From Nonomuraea polychroma (lineage in GTDB: Bacteria; Actinomycetota; Actinomycetes; Streptosporangiales; Streptosporangiaceae): a DNA stretch of 64,000 nt. Positions 33,651-41,514 of this stretch are shown here, piece by piece. Location: the NCBI RefSeq assembly GCF_004011505.1, contig NZ_SAUN01000001.1:2790001-2854000 (forward strand), written 5' to 3'. A program made the position numbers and the translations under genes. The notes below the pieces were generated by a model. That model saw only the letters and a list, made by a program, of their open reading frames with translations. It was not told the DNA's origin and ran no database searches. Positions within the stretch are counted from its first letter, which is position 1. The number at the start of each line of letters is the position of its first letter.

Positions 33651-35393
33651 TTACCTCCTGGTCAGGATCTCGGACTCCCACAGGTCGCGGTAGTAGCCGG
33701 GCACGGCGACGAGCTCGTCGTGGCGGCCGCGCTGGATCACACGGCCCTCCTCCAGCACCACGATCTCGTCGACGGTCTCCAGGCCCTTGAGCCGGTGCGT
33801 CACGAGCAGCGTGGTGCGGTCTCTGGTCACGTCCAGCAGGTCGTTCATCAGCCGGTCGGCGGTCTCCTCGTCGAGCGCCTCGGCGGGCTCGTCGAGCAGC
33901 AGCACCGGCGGGTCGTACAGCAGGGCCCTGGCCAGGGCGAGCCGCTGCAGCTGCCCGCCGGAGACCGTCCTGCCGTCCTCGCCCAGCTCGGTGTCCCAGC
34001 CGGTCCGCTCGACCCAGGTGTCGAGCCTGGCGTCCCGTACGGCGCCCCGCAGCGTCTCGTCGTCGGCCTCGGGGCCGGCCAGGCGCAGGTTGTCGCGGAG
34101 GGTGGCGCGGAAGATGTACGGGTCCTGGGTGAGGCCCGTCATCAACGCGCGCACGTCGTCGCCGGCCAGGTCCCGTACGTCCACGCCGTTGACCCTGACG
34201 TGCCCGGACTCCGGCTCGACCAGCCGCATCAGCACGGCCAGCAGCGTGCTCTTGCCCGCCCCGCTCGGTCCCACGATCGCCACCCGCTTGCCCGGGGTGA
34301 GCCGCAACGACACCCCGTCCAACGCCGGCGTGGCGTCGTCCGTGGGGGTGAGGCGGCCGTCGTGCATTGGCGGCGTGGCGTCGTCCTGGTCGGTGGGGCG
34401 GGGGGCGTGGCGTACCACGAGGTCGTCGATCTCGATGGTCAGCGGGCCCTCGGGAGCGGGCGCGGGGGCGTCGGGGTCGGTGACGGCCGGAGCCGCCGAG
34501 CGGACCTCGCGCAGCCGCCGCAGCGCCGCCGTGATGCCCGCCATCCGCTCGCCCGCCGCCGCCAGCGGCAGCACCGGCTCGAAGGACACCAGCGCCGTCA
34601 GCGCGAGCACGGCCGTGCCGACCGAGCCGACGCCTGCCCCTTGAGCGAGCAGGACGACGGCCGCGACCGTCAGCCCTTGCACCAGCGTGCCCCCGGCCAG
34701 GGCAGCGGCCTGCACGCGTGCCTGGCGGCGCTCCAGCGCGGCCAGCACCTCGCCGGCCGCCTCCGCCTTGTCCAGTGCCGCGTCGTCGGCGCCGTACGCG
34801 GCCAGGTCGGCCGAGCCGTGCACCAGGTCGGCCACCCGGCCCGCCAGCGCCGCCTTCGCCGGGGCGATCCTGGCCGACCAGCGGCGGGCGGCGGCGGCCG
34901 TACCCGCGGGCAGCAGCACCCCGGCCAGCGCCAGCCCGGCCACCAGCACCAGCGCCGCCGCCGGCAGGATCGTCAGCCCGATGATCACCGCGGCCAGCCC
35001 GGCGATGGCCGCGGCGGCCGCGGGCAGCAGGCAGCGGACGAGCAGGTCCTGTACGGCCTCGGTGTCGTCGACCATGCGGCTGAGCAGGTCCGCGCCGCCG
35101 TGGCGGGGCTGCTGGGGCGGGATCAGGGCCCGGTAGAGGTCCTCACGGGTGCCGGCCTGGGCGCGGAGTGCCACGTCGTGGCCGGTGAGGCGTTCGACGT
35201 AGCGGAAGACGCCCTTGCTCGTGGCGAACGCCCTGGTCGCCACGATCGCCACGCTCAACGCGGCCAGGGGCGGCTGCTGGGCGGCCCTGGTGATCAGCCA
35301 GGCCGCGGCGGCGATGAGACCCAGCCCGGCCAGGTCCGCCGCCGCTCCGGCCAGCACCGCCCACACCAGCCGCTTCCCCATGCGCCCCGTCAT
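33651..35393 (-). CDS. cydC: Thiol reductant ABC exporter subunit CydC
   Basis: The 580 residues have six transmembrane helices followed by an ABC ATPase domain with Walker A GPSGAGKST near 375, the signature VSGGQLQR near 475 and VLLLDEPAEALD. CydC pairs with CydD to export cysteine or glutathione-type thiols needed for cytochrome bd assembly. Residues near 330-355 hold a low-complexity Asp/Thr/Pro stretch with an internal near-repeat (TPPMHDG, TPALDG) not usual for the family. Its ATG overlaps the cydD stop by four bases. Confidence 0.9.
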   Translation of the reverse strand: MTGRMGKRLVWAVLAGAAADLAGLGLIAAAAWLITRAAQQPPLAALSVAIVATRAFATSKGVFRYVERLTGHDVALRAQAGTREDLYRALIPPQQPRHGGADLLSRMVDDTEAVQDLLVRCLLPAAAAAIAGLAAVIIGLTILPAAALVLVAGLALAGVLLPAGTAAAARRWSARIAPAKAALAGRVADLVHGSADLAAYGADDAALDKAEAAGEVLAALERRQARVQAAALAGGTLVQGLTVAAVVLLAQGAGVGSVGTAVLALTALVSFEPVLPLAAAGERMAGITAALRRLREVRSAAPAVTDPDAPAPAPEGPLTIEIDDLVVRHAPRPTDQDDATPPMHDGRLTPTDDATPALDGVSLRLTPGKRVAIVGPSGAGKSTLLAVLMRLVEPESGHVRVNGVDVRDLAGDDVRALMTGLTQDPYIFRATLRDNLRLAGPEADDETLRGAVRDARLDTWVERTGWDTELGEDGRTVSGGQLQRLALARALLYDPPVLLLDEPAEALDEETADRLMNDLLDVTRDRTTLLVTHRLKGLETVDEIVVLEEGRVIQRGRHDELVAVPGYYRDLWESEILTRR

Positions 35394-37213
35394 CCTTCGT
35401 CCCCTTCACGCCGCCCCGCCGCCACGTGCCCGTCCGCAGCCGCCACCCCGTGCTCGCCCGGAAGCACCGCTGCCGGTCCGCCCTGAGGCGCCTCTCCCTG
35501 ATCGCGATGATCGGCCACCCCGCGGTGAAGCGGCGCGGCGGGCTCGCGGGCGGGGGATGGCGGGGTGCGGGTGGTGTCGGAGATGACGCGTCCCTCGTGG
35601 AGCCGGATGACACGGTCGGCGAGGTCGATCATGGCAGGCCGGTGGGCGACGATGACGGCCGTACGGTCGCGGGCCAGCTCCGCCGTCCCCGTCACCACGG
35701 CCGCCTCGCTGCGCCCGTCCAGCCGCGCCGTGGGCTCGTCCAGCAGCAACACCGACGCGTCGGGACGGCAGAAGGCCCGCGCCAGCGCGATGCGCTGCCG
35801 CTGCCCGGCGGACAGGTTGGCCCCCCGCTCGCCCACGACGGTGTCGAACCCCTGGGGGAGCGCGGCCACGAAGTCGGCGTGGGCGGCGGTCGCGGCCCGG
35901 CGTACCTCGTCCAGAGAGGCCGCGGGCGCACCGAGCCGGATGTTGTCGGCCACGGACGTCGCGAACAGATGGGGCCGCTGCGCCACGAACGCGAGCCGCG
36001 CCCGCCAGCTCGCCACATCCAGCTCCCGCAGATCGACCCCGTCCACCAGGACCCGCCCCTCCGACGGCTGTACGAAGCCGAGCAGCAGGTGCAGCAGCGT
36101 GCTCTTGCCGCCCCCGCTCTCGCCCACCAGGGCGACGCGCTCGCGCGGCCCGATGGTGAGGGTGACGTGCTCCAGCGCGGCGGCGTCCCTGCCCGGGTAG
36201 CGGACGGTCACGTTCTCCAGCCGGATCTCCGGGGCGCCGCTGGAAGGCGCGGCCTGCCGCCCTCCGGAAGCCGGCGGGTCGCCGGCGGAGTCGAGCACGG
36301 CGAAGGCCGCGTCGGCCGCCGCCACCCCCTCCATGGAGGCGTGGAAGCGGGTCCCCATCGCCCGCAGCGGCAGGTACGCCTCCGGCGCCAGCAACAACAC
36401 CAGCAGCGCGGTCGTCAGATCCAGCGAACCCCCGAGCAGCCGCAGTCCGATCGGCACCGCCACCAGCGCCAGCGACAACGACGCGCACAGCTCCAGCACC
36501 AGCGACGACAGGAACGCCACCCGCAACGTCTTCATGGTCGCGCTGCGGTGCGCGTCGGCCACCTGCTGGATGACGCCGGCCTGGTAACGCGCCCGCCCGA
36601 AGGCCCGCAAGGTGGGCAGCCCGCGCACCACGTCCAGGAAATGGCCTCCGAGCCGCGACAGCGCCCGGTACTGGCGCTCGGTCACGGCCTTGGTCGTCAT
36701 GCCGACCAGCGCACCGAAGACCGGGATCAGCGGCAACGTGACCAGCACGATGACCGCTGAAGCCAGATCGGCGGCGAACAACCGCACGAGCACGGCCAGC
36801 GGCACCACTGCGGCCACCGCGATGGCCGGCAGGTAACCGGTCAGGTAGGCGTCCAGCCCGTCCAGCCCGCGCCCGGTGAGGGTGACCAGGCCGCCCGAGC
36901 GGTGCTCGGTGAGCCGCCCAGGACCGAGCTCGCGCAGCCGGCCCAGCAGCCGGTGGCGAAGCGCGGATTTGACCCCGGTCGCGGTACGCCCGGCGAAGAC
37001 GCCCTGCGTCCACGCGAGCGCCGCACGCAGGAAGACCACCGCCGCCAGCCCCGCCAGCGCGATGACGGCGAACCGTCCGGACAACACCCCGGCGAGCAAC
37101 TCGGCCTGCACGAGCACGAGCAGCCCGGCCAGCACGGCCACGGCCATGGTGACGGCCAGGTGACGGCGTACCGACCGCTCGGCCCGCATGAGCCGTAGGA
37201 GATCCTTGTGCAC
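35390..37213 (-). CDS. cydD: Thiol reductant ABC exporter subunit CydD
   Basis: The GTG at 37213 begins VHKDLLRLMRAERS and gives 607 residues. Six transmembrane helices precede the ATPase with Walker A GESGGGKST near 395, the signature LSAGQRQR near 495 and VLLLDEPTARLD. About 55 residues beyond the normal end (after VIRLHEGRV) are Pro/His-rich and look like a non-conserved tail. It lies eight bases after cydB and overlaps cydC, so the cydABDC operon is compact. It works with CydC in the inner membrane. Confidence 0.9.
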   Translation of the reverse strand: MHKDLLRLMRAERSVRRHLAVTMAVAVLAGLLVLVQAELLAGVLSGRFAVIALAGLAAVVFLRAALAWTQGVFAGRTATGVKSALRHRLLGRLRELGPGRLTEHRSGGLVTLTGRGLDGLDAYLTGYLPAIAVAAVVPLAVLVRLFAADLASAVIVLVTLPLIPVFGALVGMTTKAVTERQYRALSRLGGHFLDVVRGLPTLRAFGRARYQAGVIQQVADAHRSATMKTLRVAFLSSLVLELCASLSLALVAVPIGLRLLGGSLDLTTALLVLLLAPEAYLPLRAMGTRFHASMEGVAAADAAFAVLDSAGDPPASGGRQAAPSSGAPEIRLENVTVRYPGRDAAALEHVTLTIGPRERVALVGESGGGKSTLLHLLLGFVQPSEGRVLVDGVDLRELDVASWRARLAFVAQRPHLFATSVADNIRLGAPAASLDEVRRAATAAHADFVAALPQGFDTVVGERGANLSAGQRQRIALARAFCRPDASVLLLDEPTARLDGRSEAAVVTGTAELARDRTAVIVAHRPAMIDLADRVIRLHEGRVISDTTRTPPSPAREPAAPLHRGVADHRDQGEAPQGGPAAVLPGEHGVAAADGHVAAGRREGDEG

Positions 37214-37220
37214 GAGTCCT

Positions 37221-37985
37221 CTAGAAGAACGACGGGAGCCGGAAGGCATCCTTTCCTGGACGGAAAGTGCGCCACACCCATAGTTGCGCGCCCACCATGA
37301 TGGGTGCGACCGGCAGGACCATGACACTGAGCACATTCAGGGTCGCCGCCGGCGCGCTGTGCTCCAGCAGGTACGGCATCGCCCCCGCCAGCACCCCCGC
37401 CGCGGGCAGCGCGGCGACGACCCCGGACAGCAGCAGCGCCCGCCCCGACCGGGCCGCCCCGAACTCGCCGGGCGCCCGCCACGCCAGGAACGTCCACCCG
37501 TGCAGCGCGAACAGCAGCGTCACCACCACGCCCAGCATCAGCCCGAGCGGATGCACCGGCGAGGATGCGAACCCGGTGGCGGCGGCGTAGAGCGCCATGC
37601 CCCACCCGAAGGACAACCCCAGCGACCCGAACGCGATCATCGCGTCCCAGAACCCGCGCCACCGCGAGCCGTCGATCCTGCGCCGGAACCACAGCCCGGC
37701 GTCCCGCAGCACCCAGCTCAGCAGCATCGCCACCACCACCGGGTACAGCCCGAACAACACCTCGCCTTCGAGCAGCGGATAGACCCCGAAGAGCGTCCCG
37801 GCGACCGCCACCAGCCACACCTCGTTCGCCAGCACGTACGGTGCCACCGCGGCCACCATGCGGTCGCGTCCGGCGCCCGTCCTCCCCAGAACGGGAAGGA
37901 GCAGCCCCACCCCGAGGTCGAACCCCTCCAGGGCGAAATAGCCGGCCAGCAGCACCGCGAAGACAACGAACCAGATCACTTCCAT
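37221..37985 (-). CDS. cydB: Cytochrome bd oxidase subunit II, short form
   Basis: The 254 residues start MEVIWFVVFAVLLAGYFALEGFDLGVGLLLP, the standard CydB N-terminus. LANEVWLVAVAGTLFGVYP and FWDAMIAFGSLG also fit. The end (PVAPIMVGAQLWVWRTFRP) is the standard C-terminus. Most CydB proteins have 330-380 residues, so some 80-120 residues from the middle-to-late helices are absent, without a frameshift. It is cotranscribed with cydA and cydD. I am confident it is CydB, less so that it functions like longer forms. Confidence 0.85.
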   Translation of the reverse strand: MEVIWFVVFAVLLAGYFALEGFDLGVGLLLPVLGRTGAGRDRMVAAVAPYVLANEVWLVAVAGTLFGVYPLLEGEVLFGLYPVVVAMLLSWVLRDAGLWFRRRIDGSRWRGFWDAMIAFGSLGLSFGWGMALYAAATGFASSPVHPLGLMLGVVVTLLFALHGWTFLAWRAPGEFGAARSGRALLLSGVVAALPAAGVLAGAMPYLLEHSAPAATLNVLSVMVLPVAPIMVGAQLWVWRTFRPGKDAFRLPSFF

Positions 37986-37995
37986 GTCAGCACCC

Positions 37996-39165
37996 CTAGA
38001 AGCTCAGAGCCGGCGTACGGGCCTCGTCGGAGGCGGCGCCCAGATCCAGGCCGCGCGGTCCCCGCTTGACCACCCGCGCGATGAGCACGTAGTCGACGAC
38101 CGCCAGCAACCCCAGCACGGCCACGAACCCGATCAGCGAGGCCGTGACCATGCCCGAGGTCAGCCCCGGCGACATGGCGTCGGCCACGGTGAGCTTCTCC
38201 CAGATCATCCACGGCTGCCGGCCGACCTCCCTGGCCACCCAGCCCGCGATGGACAACACGAACGGCAGCGGCGTCATCGCCATCAGCACCAGGTGCGTCC
38301 ACCGCCAGCGTGGCAGGACGCGGATCATCGGCAACATCACCAGCAGCACGATCAGCCCCAGCAACTGCCCGATCTCCATCATGACCGCGAGCCCGATCGC
38401 CGCCCCCACGTTGCCGTCGAATTTGCCCTCGACCGGGATGACGGCGAACTGCGCGTAGCCGAACCCCATCGTGAGGAAGATCCCGATCGCGGCCACGACC
38501 ACGCCGGCACGCAGGGACTTGGTGAAGAACTCCACGTGCTCGGTACGGCGCCGCAACTGGTACGCGCTCGCCCCCACCATCACCATGGCCCCGGTGAACA
38601 GCCCGGCCGCCACCACATGCGGAAACGCGAAGACCAGCGACGGGTTGGTGAGCAGCGCGCCGAAGTCGACCAGCTCCATCCGCCCGTCGCGCACGACCGA
38701 GCCGACCGGATTCTGCAGGTACGAGTTGGCGACCATGATGAAGAACGCGCTGGCGTACGCCGTCAGCGTCACCAGCCAGATGCACGCCAGGTGCAGCCAC
38801 TTCGGCAGCCGCCCCCAGCCGAAGATCCACAGTCCCAGGAACGTGGACTCCAGGAAGAAGGCCACCAGCGTCTCCATGGCCAGCGGCGCGCCGAACACGT
38901 CACCCGCGTAGTGGGAAAGCCCGCTCCACGACAGCCCGAACTGGAACTCCATCACCAGGCCCGTCACGATGCCCAGCGCGTAGTTGATGACGTAGATCTG
39001 CCCCCAGAACCGGGTCATCGCCTCGTTCAGCGGCCTGCCCGAGATCGCCCAGCGGGTGTGCATGATCGCCACCATCGGCGCAAGCCCCAGGGTGAGCACG
39101 ACGAACAGGAAGTGCAGGCCGCTGGTCACCGCGAACTGGGTGCGGGCCAGGTCGAGTACATCCAT
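37996..39165 (-). CDS. cydA: Cytochrome bd oxidase subunit I with reduced Q-loop
   Basis: The ATG at 39165, five bases after GGAG, gives 389 residues. Haem ligands are visible: His in SGLHFLF, His in FPHVVAAG and a Met in AVMMEIGQ. The MEFQFG, GAPLAMETLVAFFLEST and GWVAREVGRQPW segments are classical. The Q-loop, about 100 or more residues in the E. coli protein, shrinks here to GYAQFAVIPVEGKFDGN, so the Lys and Glu that bind quinol in E. coli are missing. The gene heads the cydABDC operon and is divergent from padR across three phased repeats. Confidence 0.9.
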   Translation of the reverse strand: MDVLDLARTQFAVTSGLHFLFVVLTLGLAPMVAIMHTRWAISGRPLNEAMTRFWGQIYVINYALGIVTGLVMEFQFGLSWSGLSHYAGDVFGAPLAMETLVAFFLESTFLGLWIFGWGRLPKWLHLACIWLVTLTAYASAFFIMVANSYLQNPVGSVVRDGRMELVDFGALLTNPSLVFAFPHVVAAGLFTGAMVMVGASAYQLRRRTEHVEFFTKSLRAGVVVAAIGIFLTMGFGYAQFAVIPVEGKFDGNVGAAIGLAVMMEIGQLLGLIVLLVMLPMIRVLPRWRWTHLVLMAMTPLPFVLSIAGWVAREVGRQPWMIWEKLTVADAMSPGLTSGMVTASLIGFVAVLGLLAVVDYVLIARVVKRGPRGLDLGAASDEARTPALSF

Positions 39166-39188
39166 CACCACTCCGTTGTTATGCCTAC

Positions 39189-39230
39189 CTACATATAGAC
39201 AGCCTACATGTAGACTGGCTACATGCTGAC
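39189..39230. promoter_or_regulatory. Three phased 12-bp repeats between cydA and padR (putative PadR operator)
   Basis: CTACATATAGAC (39189-39200), CTACATGTAGAC (39204-39215) and CTACATGCTGAC (39219-39230) repeat every 15 bases. The middle copy contains the perfect palindrome CTACATGTAG. They fill the 86 bases between divergent cydA and padR and overlap the probable promoters of both. The most likely ligand is the adjacent PadR protein. Confidence 0.7.
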
Positions 39231-39251
39231 CGGTTGCCTAAGATCTGACAT

Positions 39252-39587
39252 ATGAATCCGGACGCGCTGCGCGGGCACATGGACGCGTTGCTGCTCTCAG
39301 TGCTGGAGCGGGAGCCGCTGCACGGCTACGCCATCATCGAGGCGTTGCAGGAACGCAGCGGGGGAGCGTTGAGCGTGCCGACGGGCACGGTCTACCCGGC
39401 GCTGCGCAGGCTGGAGCGCATCGGCTATCTGTCCAGCGAGTGGGCGACCGTCGGCGGGCGCAAGCGCCGCACGTACCGGCTGACGGACGCGGGCAGGAGG
39501 CAGCTCGAAGGGGAGCGGTCGGCCTGGCGGGAGTTCACCACCGTGATCGGCAGCGTGCTGCGCGCAGAGGCCCGGGCGTCAGGTTGA
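39252..39587 (+). CDS. PadR-family transcriptional regulator
   Basis: The 111 residues carry the PadR winged helix: HMDALLLSVLEREPLHGYAI, then GGALSVPTGTVYPALRRLERIGYL and the wing WATVGGRKRRTYRLTDAGR. It is divergent from the cytochrome bd operon and convergent with a HAAS-type membrane gene, overlapping it by nine bases. Autorepression and control of cydABDC are likely, given the phased repeats. The signal is unknown; PadR proteins often bind aromatic or drug-like molecules. Confidence 0.88.
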   Translation: MNPDALRGHMDALLLSVLEREPLHGYAIIEALQERSGGALSVPTGTVYPALRRLERIGYLSSEWATVGGRKRRTYRLTDAGRRQLEGERSAWREFTTVIGSVLRAEARASG

Positions 39588-40259
39588 CCGGCCGGCGCCG
39601 GGGCGGGCGGCCCGGGTGATGCGCATGCACCAGACAGCGCCGTAGACCTGCAGTCCCCACAGGGCCGTGGTCACGAGGTTGGCCAGCATGGAGGGCAGAA
39701 AGTCCAGGCTGTTGGCGCCTTCCGTGCCGTGCGTGAGAAGCTGGGCGAGCCCGATGCTGACCGGCAGCGAGATCCACACCACCACCGCCAGCGACCTGGT
39801 GAGCAGGCGCGGCCGGCGGATCCACTTGGCGCCCCGGCCCAGCGCGAACAGCACGAGCCCGCCGTAGACGCCGACCGCGAGCTGGAAGATGTCCAGCAGC
39901 CGGGAGACCGGCGAGAACCACGCGGGCTGGGTCCTCCAGACGTCGTCGTCAGCGGGATACATGCGCCACAACACCGACCACATCAGCACGATGATCGGCA
40001 CGCTGATGAACAGCAGGAAACCCAGCCGCCGCCCCGACGTGGAGGTCAGCTCGGCCTGGTAGCCGGGCGCGATCTCGTCGACGGGGCCGAACTCCGCCAC
40101 CGCGATCCGCTCCGCCTCCGCCCGGTCGAGCCCGCCGGCCTCGAGGGCGTCGGCGGTGTCGGTCAGGCTGTCCCGCGCCTCGACGACCAGATCGCGTTTG
40201 GGGCCGTGGGGCCCGGCGAGCGCGTGGTCGAGCTCGGCCACGTAGTCGTCGATACGCAT
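39579..40259 (-). CDS. Membrane protein with N-terminal permease-prefix (HAAS-like) domain
   Basis: The 226 residues begin with a soluble helical domain (MRIDDYVAELDHALAGP...; LVVEARDSLTDTADALEAGG; AERIAVAEFG) typical of the HAAS/permease-prefix domain. This is followed by about four transmembrane segments. Such proteins usually pair with a PadR regulator and are thought to sense or sequester it. Here the PadR gene is adjacent and convergent, with a nine-base overlap, which supports a functional pair. It is unlikely to be a transporter. Confidence 0.8.
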   Translation of the reverse strand: MRIDDYVAELDHALAGPHGPKRDLVVEARDSLTDTADALEAGGLDRAEAERIAVAEFGPVDEIAPGYQAELTSTSGRRLGFLLFISVPIIVLMWSVLWRMYPADDDVWRTQPAWFSPVSRLLDIFQLAVGVYGGLVLFALGRGAKWIRRPRLLTRSLAVVVWISLPVSIGLAQLLTHGTEGANSLDFLPSMLANLVTTALWGLQVYGAVWCMRITRAARPGAGRST

Positions 40260-40334
40260 GATGGTCAGTCTACGAGGGACCCCCTCAGGGGTTCACTCGG
40301 GGAATTCCCCGATGTTGCGCGGCCGGGTTGTCGC

Positions 40335-40357
40335 GTAGGAAAAAACCTACGTATAGT
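40335..40357 (+). promoter_or_regulatory. GTAGG-A6-CCTAC inverted repeat and TATAGT -10 box of the VOC-ArsR-SRPBCC operon
   Basis: GTAGG (40335-40339), six A, then CCTAC (40346-40350) is followed by TATAGT at 40352-40357, seven bases before the ATG at 40365. The transcript is probably leaderless. A perfect version of the same block stands at 62710-62732. The adjacent ArsR protein is the likely ligand. Confidence 0.75.
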
Positions 40358-40364
40358 GGCTGGC

Positions 40365-40718
40365 ATGCCGATCTCTTCCATCCTCACCATAACCGTGCCA
40401 GTCGCCGACCAGGAGCGGGCGCTGGCGTTCTACACCGGCGTGCTCGACTTCGAGGTGCGCACCGACAACCCGTTCCCGATGGGCCGCTGGCTCACCGTCG
40501 CTCCCAAGGGCGCCGAGACCGCGCTCCTGCTGGCCTCCTGGTTCCCTGACATGGCGCCGATCGGCGGCCTCGTGGTCGGCGCGCCGGACCTCGACGCGCT
40601 GGCCGCACGGCTGCGCGACAACGGCGTCGCCTGCGAAGGGCCGTCCGACCAGCCGTGGGGACGGCAGCTGCTCTTCCACGACCCCTTCGGCAACGGCTTC
40701 GTCGTCAGCGAGCTATGA
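40365..40718 (+). CDS. VOC-family (glyoxalase/bleomycin-resistance-like) protein
   Basis: The 117 residues form one vicinal-oxygen-chelate domain: TITVPVADQERALAFYTGVLDFE, a central GGLVVGAPDLDALAARL and the last strand FHDPFGNGFVVSEL. Members act as glyoxalases, dioxygenases or drug-binding proteins. It is the first gene of an operon with ArsR and SRPBCC genes, joined to arsR by an ATGA overlap. The ATG is about seven bases after the -10 box, so it lacks a ribosome site. Confidence 0.85.
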   Translation: MPISSILTITVPVADQERALAFYTGVLDFEVRTDNPFPMGRWLTVAPKGAETALLLASWFPDMAPIGGLVVGAPDLDALAARLRDNGVACEGPSDQPWGRQLLFHDPFGNGFVVSEL

Positions 40719-41047
40719 CCGCCGACCACGTGTTCACCGCGCTGGCCAGCCCGGCCCGGCGCGAGCTGCTGCGCCTGCTGCTCGAAGAGGGCGGCCAGCC
40801 CGCCGGCCGGCTGGCCGAGCGGTTCGACATGAGCCGGCCCAGCGTGTCGGAGCACCTCAAGGTGCTCAGGGACGCCGGGCTCGTGTCCGAGACGCGCAAG
40901 GGCCGGGAGCGGCACTACCGGCTGGAGCCGGCGCCGCTGATGGAGATCCGCGACTGGCTCTCCCCGTACGAACGGTTCTGGCGGGAGAAGCTCGCGAACC
41001 TGACGAAGCTCCTCGACGAAATGGAAGACCATGGACAGGACAGCTGA
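40715..41047 (+). CDS. ArsR-family transcriptional regulator
   Basis: The 110 residues start at the ATG that overlaps the stop of the VOC gene (ATGA). ALASPARRELLRLLLEEGGQ, then RLAERFDMSRPSVSEHLKVL and the wing RDAGLVSETRKGRERHYRL form the ArsR winged helix. No metal-binding cysteine cluster is seen, so it is of the non-metal type that accompanies SRPBCC genes. It probably represses its own operon through the GTAGG/CCTAC repeat, and possibly the TIGR03086 gene at 62.7 kb. Confidence 0.88.
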   Translation: MTADHVFTALASPARRELLRLLLEEGGQPAGRLAERFDMSRPSVSEHLKVLRDAGLVSETRKGRERHYRLEPAPLMEIRDWLSPYERFWREKLANLTKLLDEMEDHGQDS

Positions 41048-41471
41048 AGACCTCCGTGCGATCAGGCTCGACCAGTTCATCGCGCACCCGCCGGCGAAGG
41101 TGTGGCGGGCGCTCACCGAGCCGGAGCTGGTCGCCCAGTGGCTCATGCCGAACGACTTCAAGCCGGAGGTGGGCCATCGGTTCACGTTCCAGACCCAGCC
41201 CAAGAAGCAGGTGGGCTTCGACGGGATCGTCTACTGCGAGGTGCTGGAGCTGGAGCCGGAGAAGCTGCTGAGGATCAGCTGGAGCGACCGCAAGATGGCC
41301 GACTGGACGGTCACCTGGCGGCTGGAGCCCGAGGGCAAGGGCACCAGGCTGTTCCTCGACCACGAGGGCTTCGATCCGGACGACGAGCTCCAGCAGTTGT
41401 CGCGCCGGATCATGGGCGGCGGCTGGCCGTCCCACTTCCGCCGCGTCGCCGACATCGCGGCACAGCTCTAA
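41031..41471 (+). CDS. SRPBCC/AHSA1-domain protein
   Basis: The 146 residues have the START-like fold of AHSA1 proteins: IRLDQFIAHPPAKVWRALTEPELVAQWLM at the N-terminus, LRISWSDRKMADWTVTWRLEP in the middle and a long C-terminal helix. It overlaps arsR by 17 bases. In actinobacteria this pair recurs widely, often with a DinB/TIGR03086 gene. Ligand and function are unknown. Confidence 0.85.
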   Translation: MDRTAEDLRAIRLDQFIAHPPAKVWRALTEPELVAQWLMPNDFKPEVGHRFTFQTQPKKQVGFDGIVYCEVLELEPEKLLRISWSDRKMADWTVTWRLEPEGKGTRLFLDHEGFDPDDELQQLSRRIMGGGWPSHFRRVADIAAQL

Positions 41472-41514
41472 CGGTGCATCGTCCTGGCCAGATGCCCCCG
41501 CCAGGGGGTACGGC

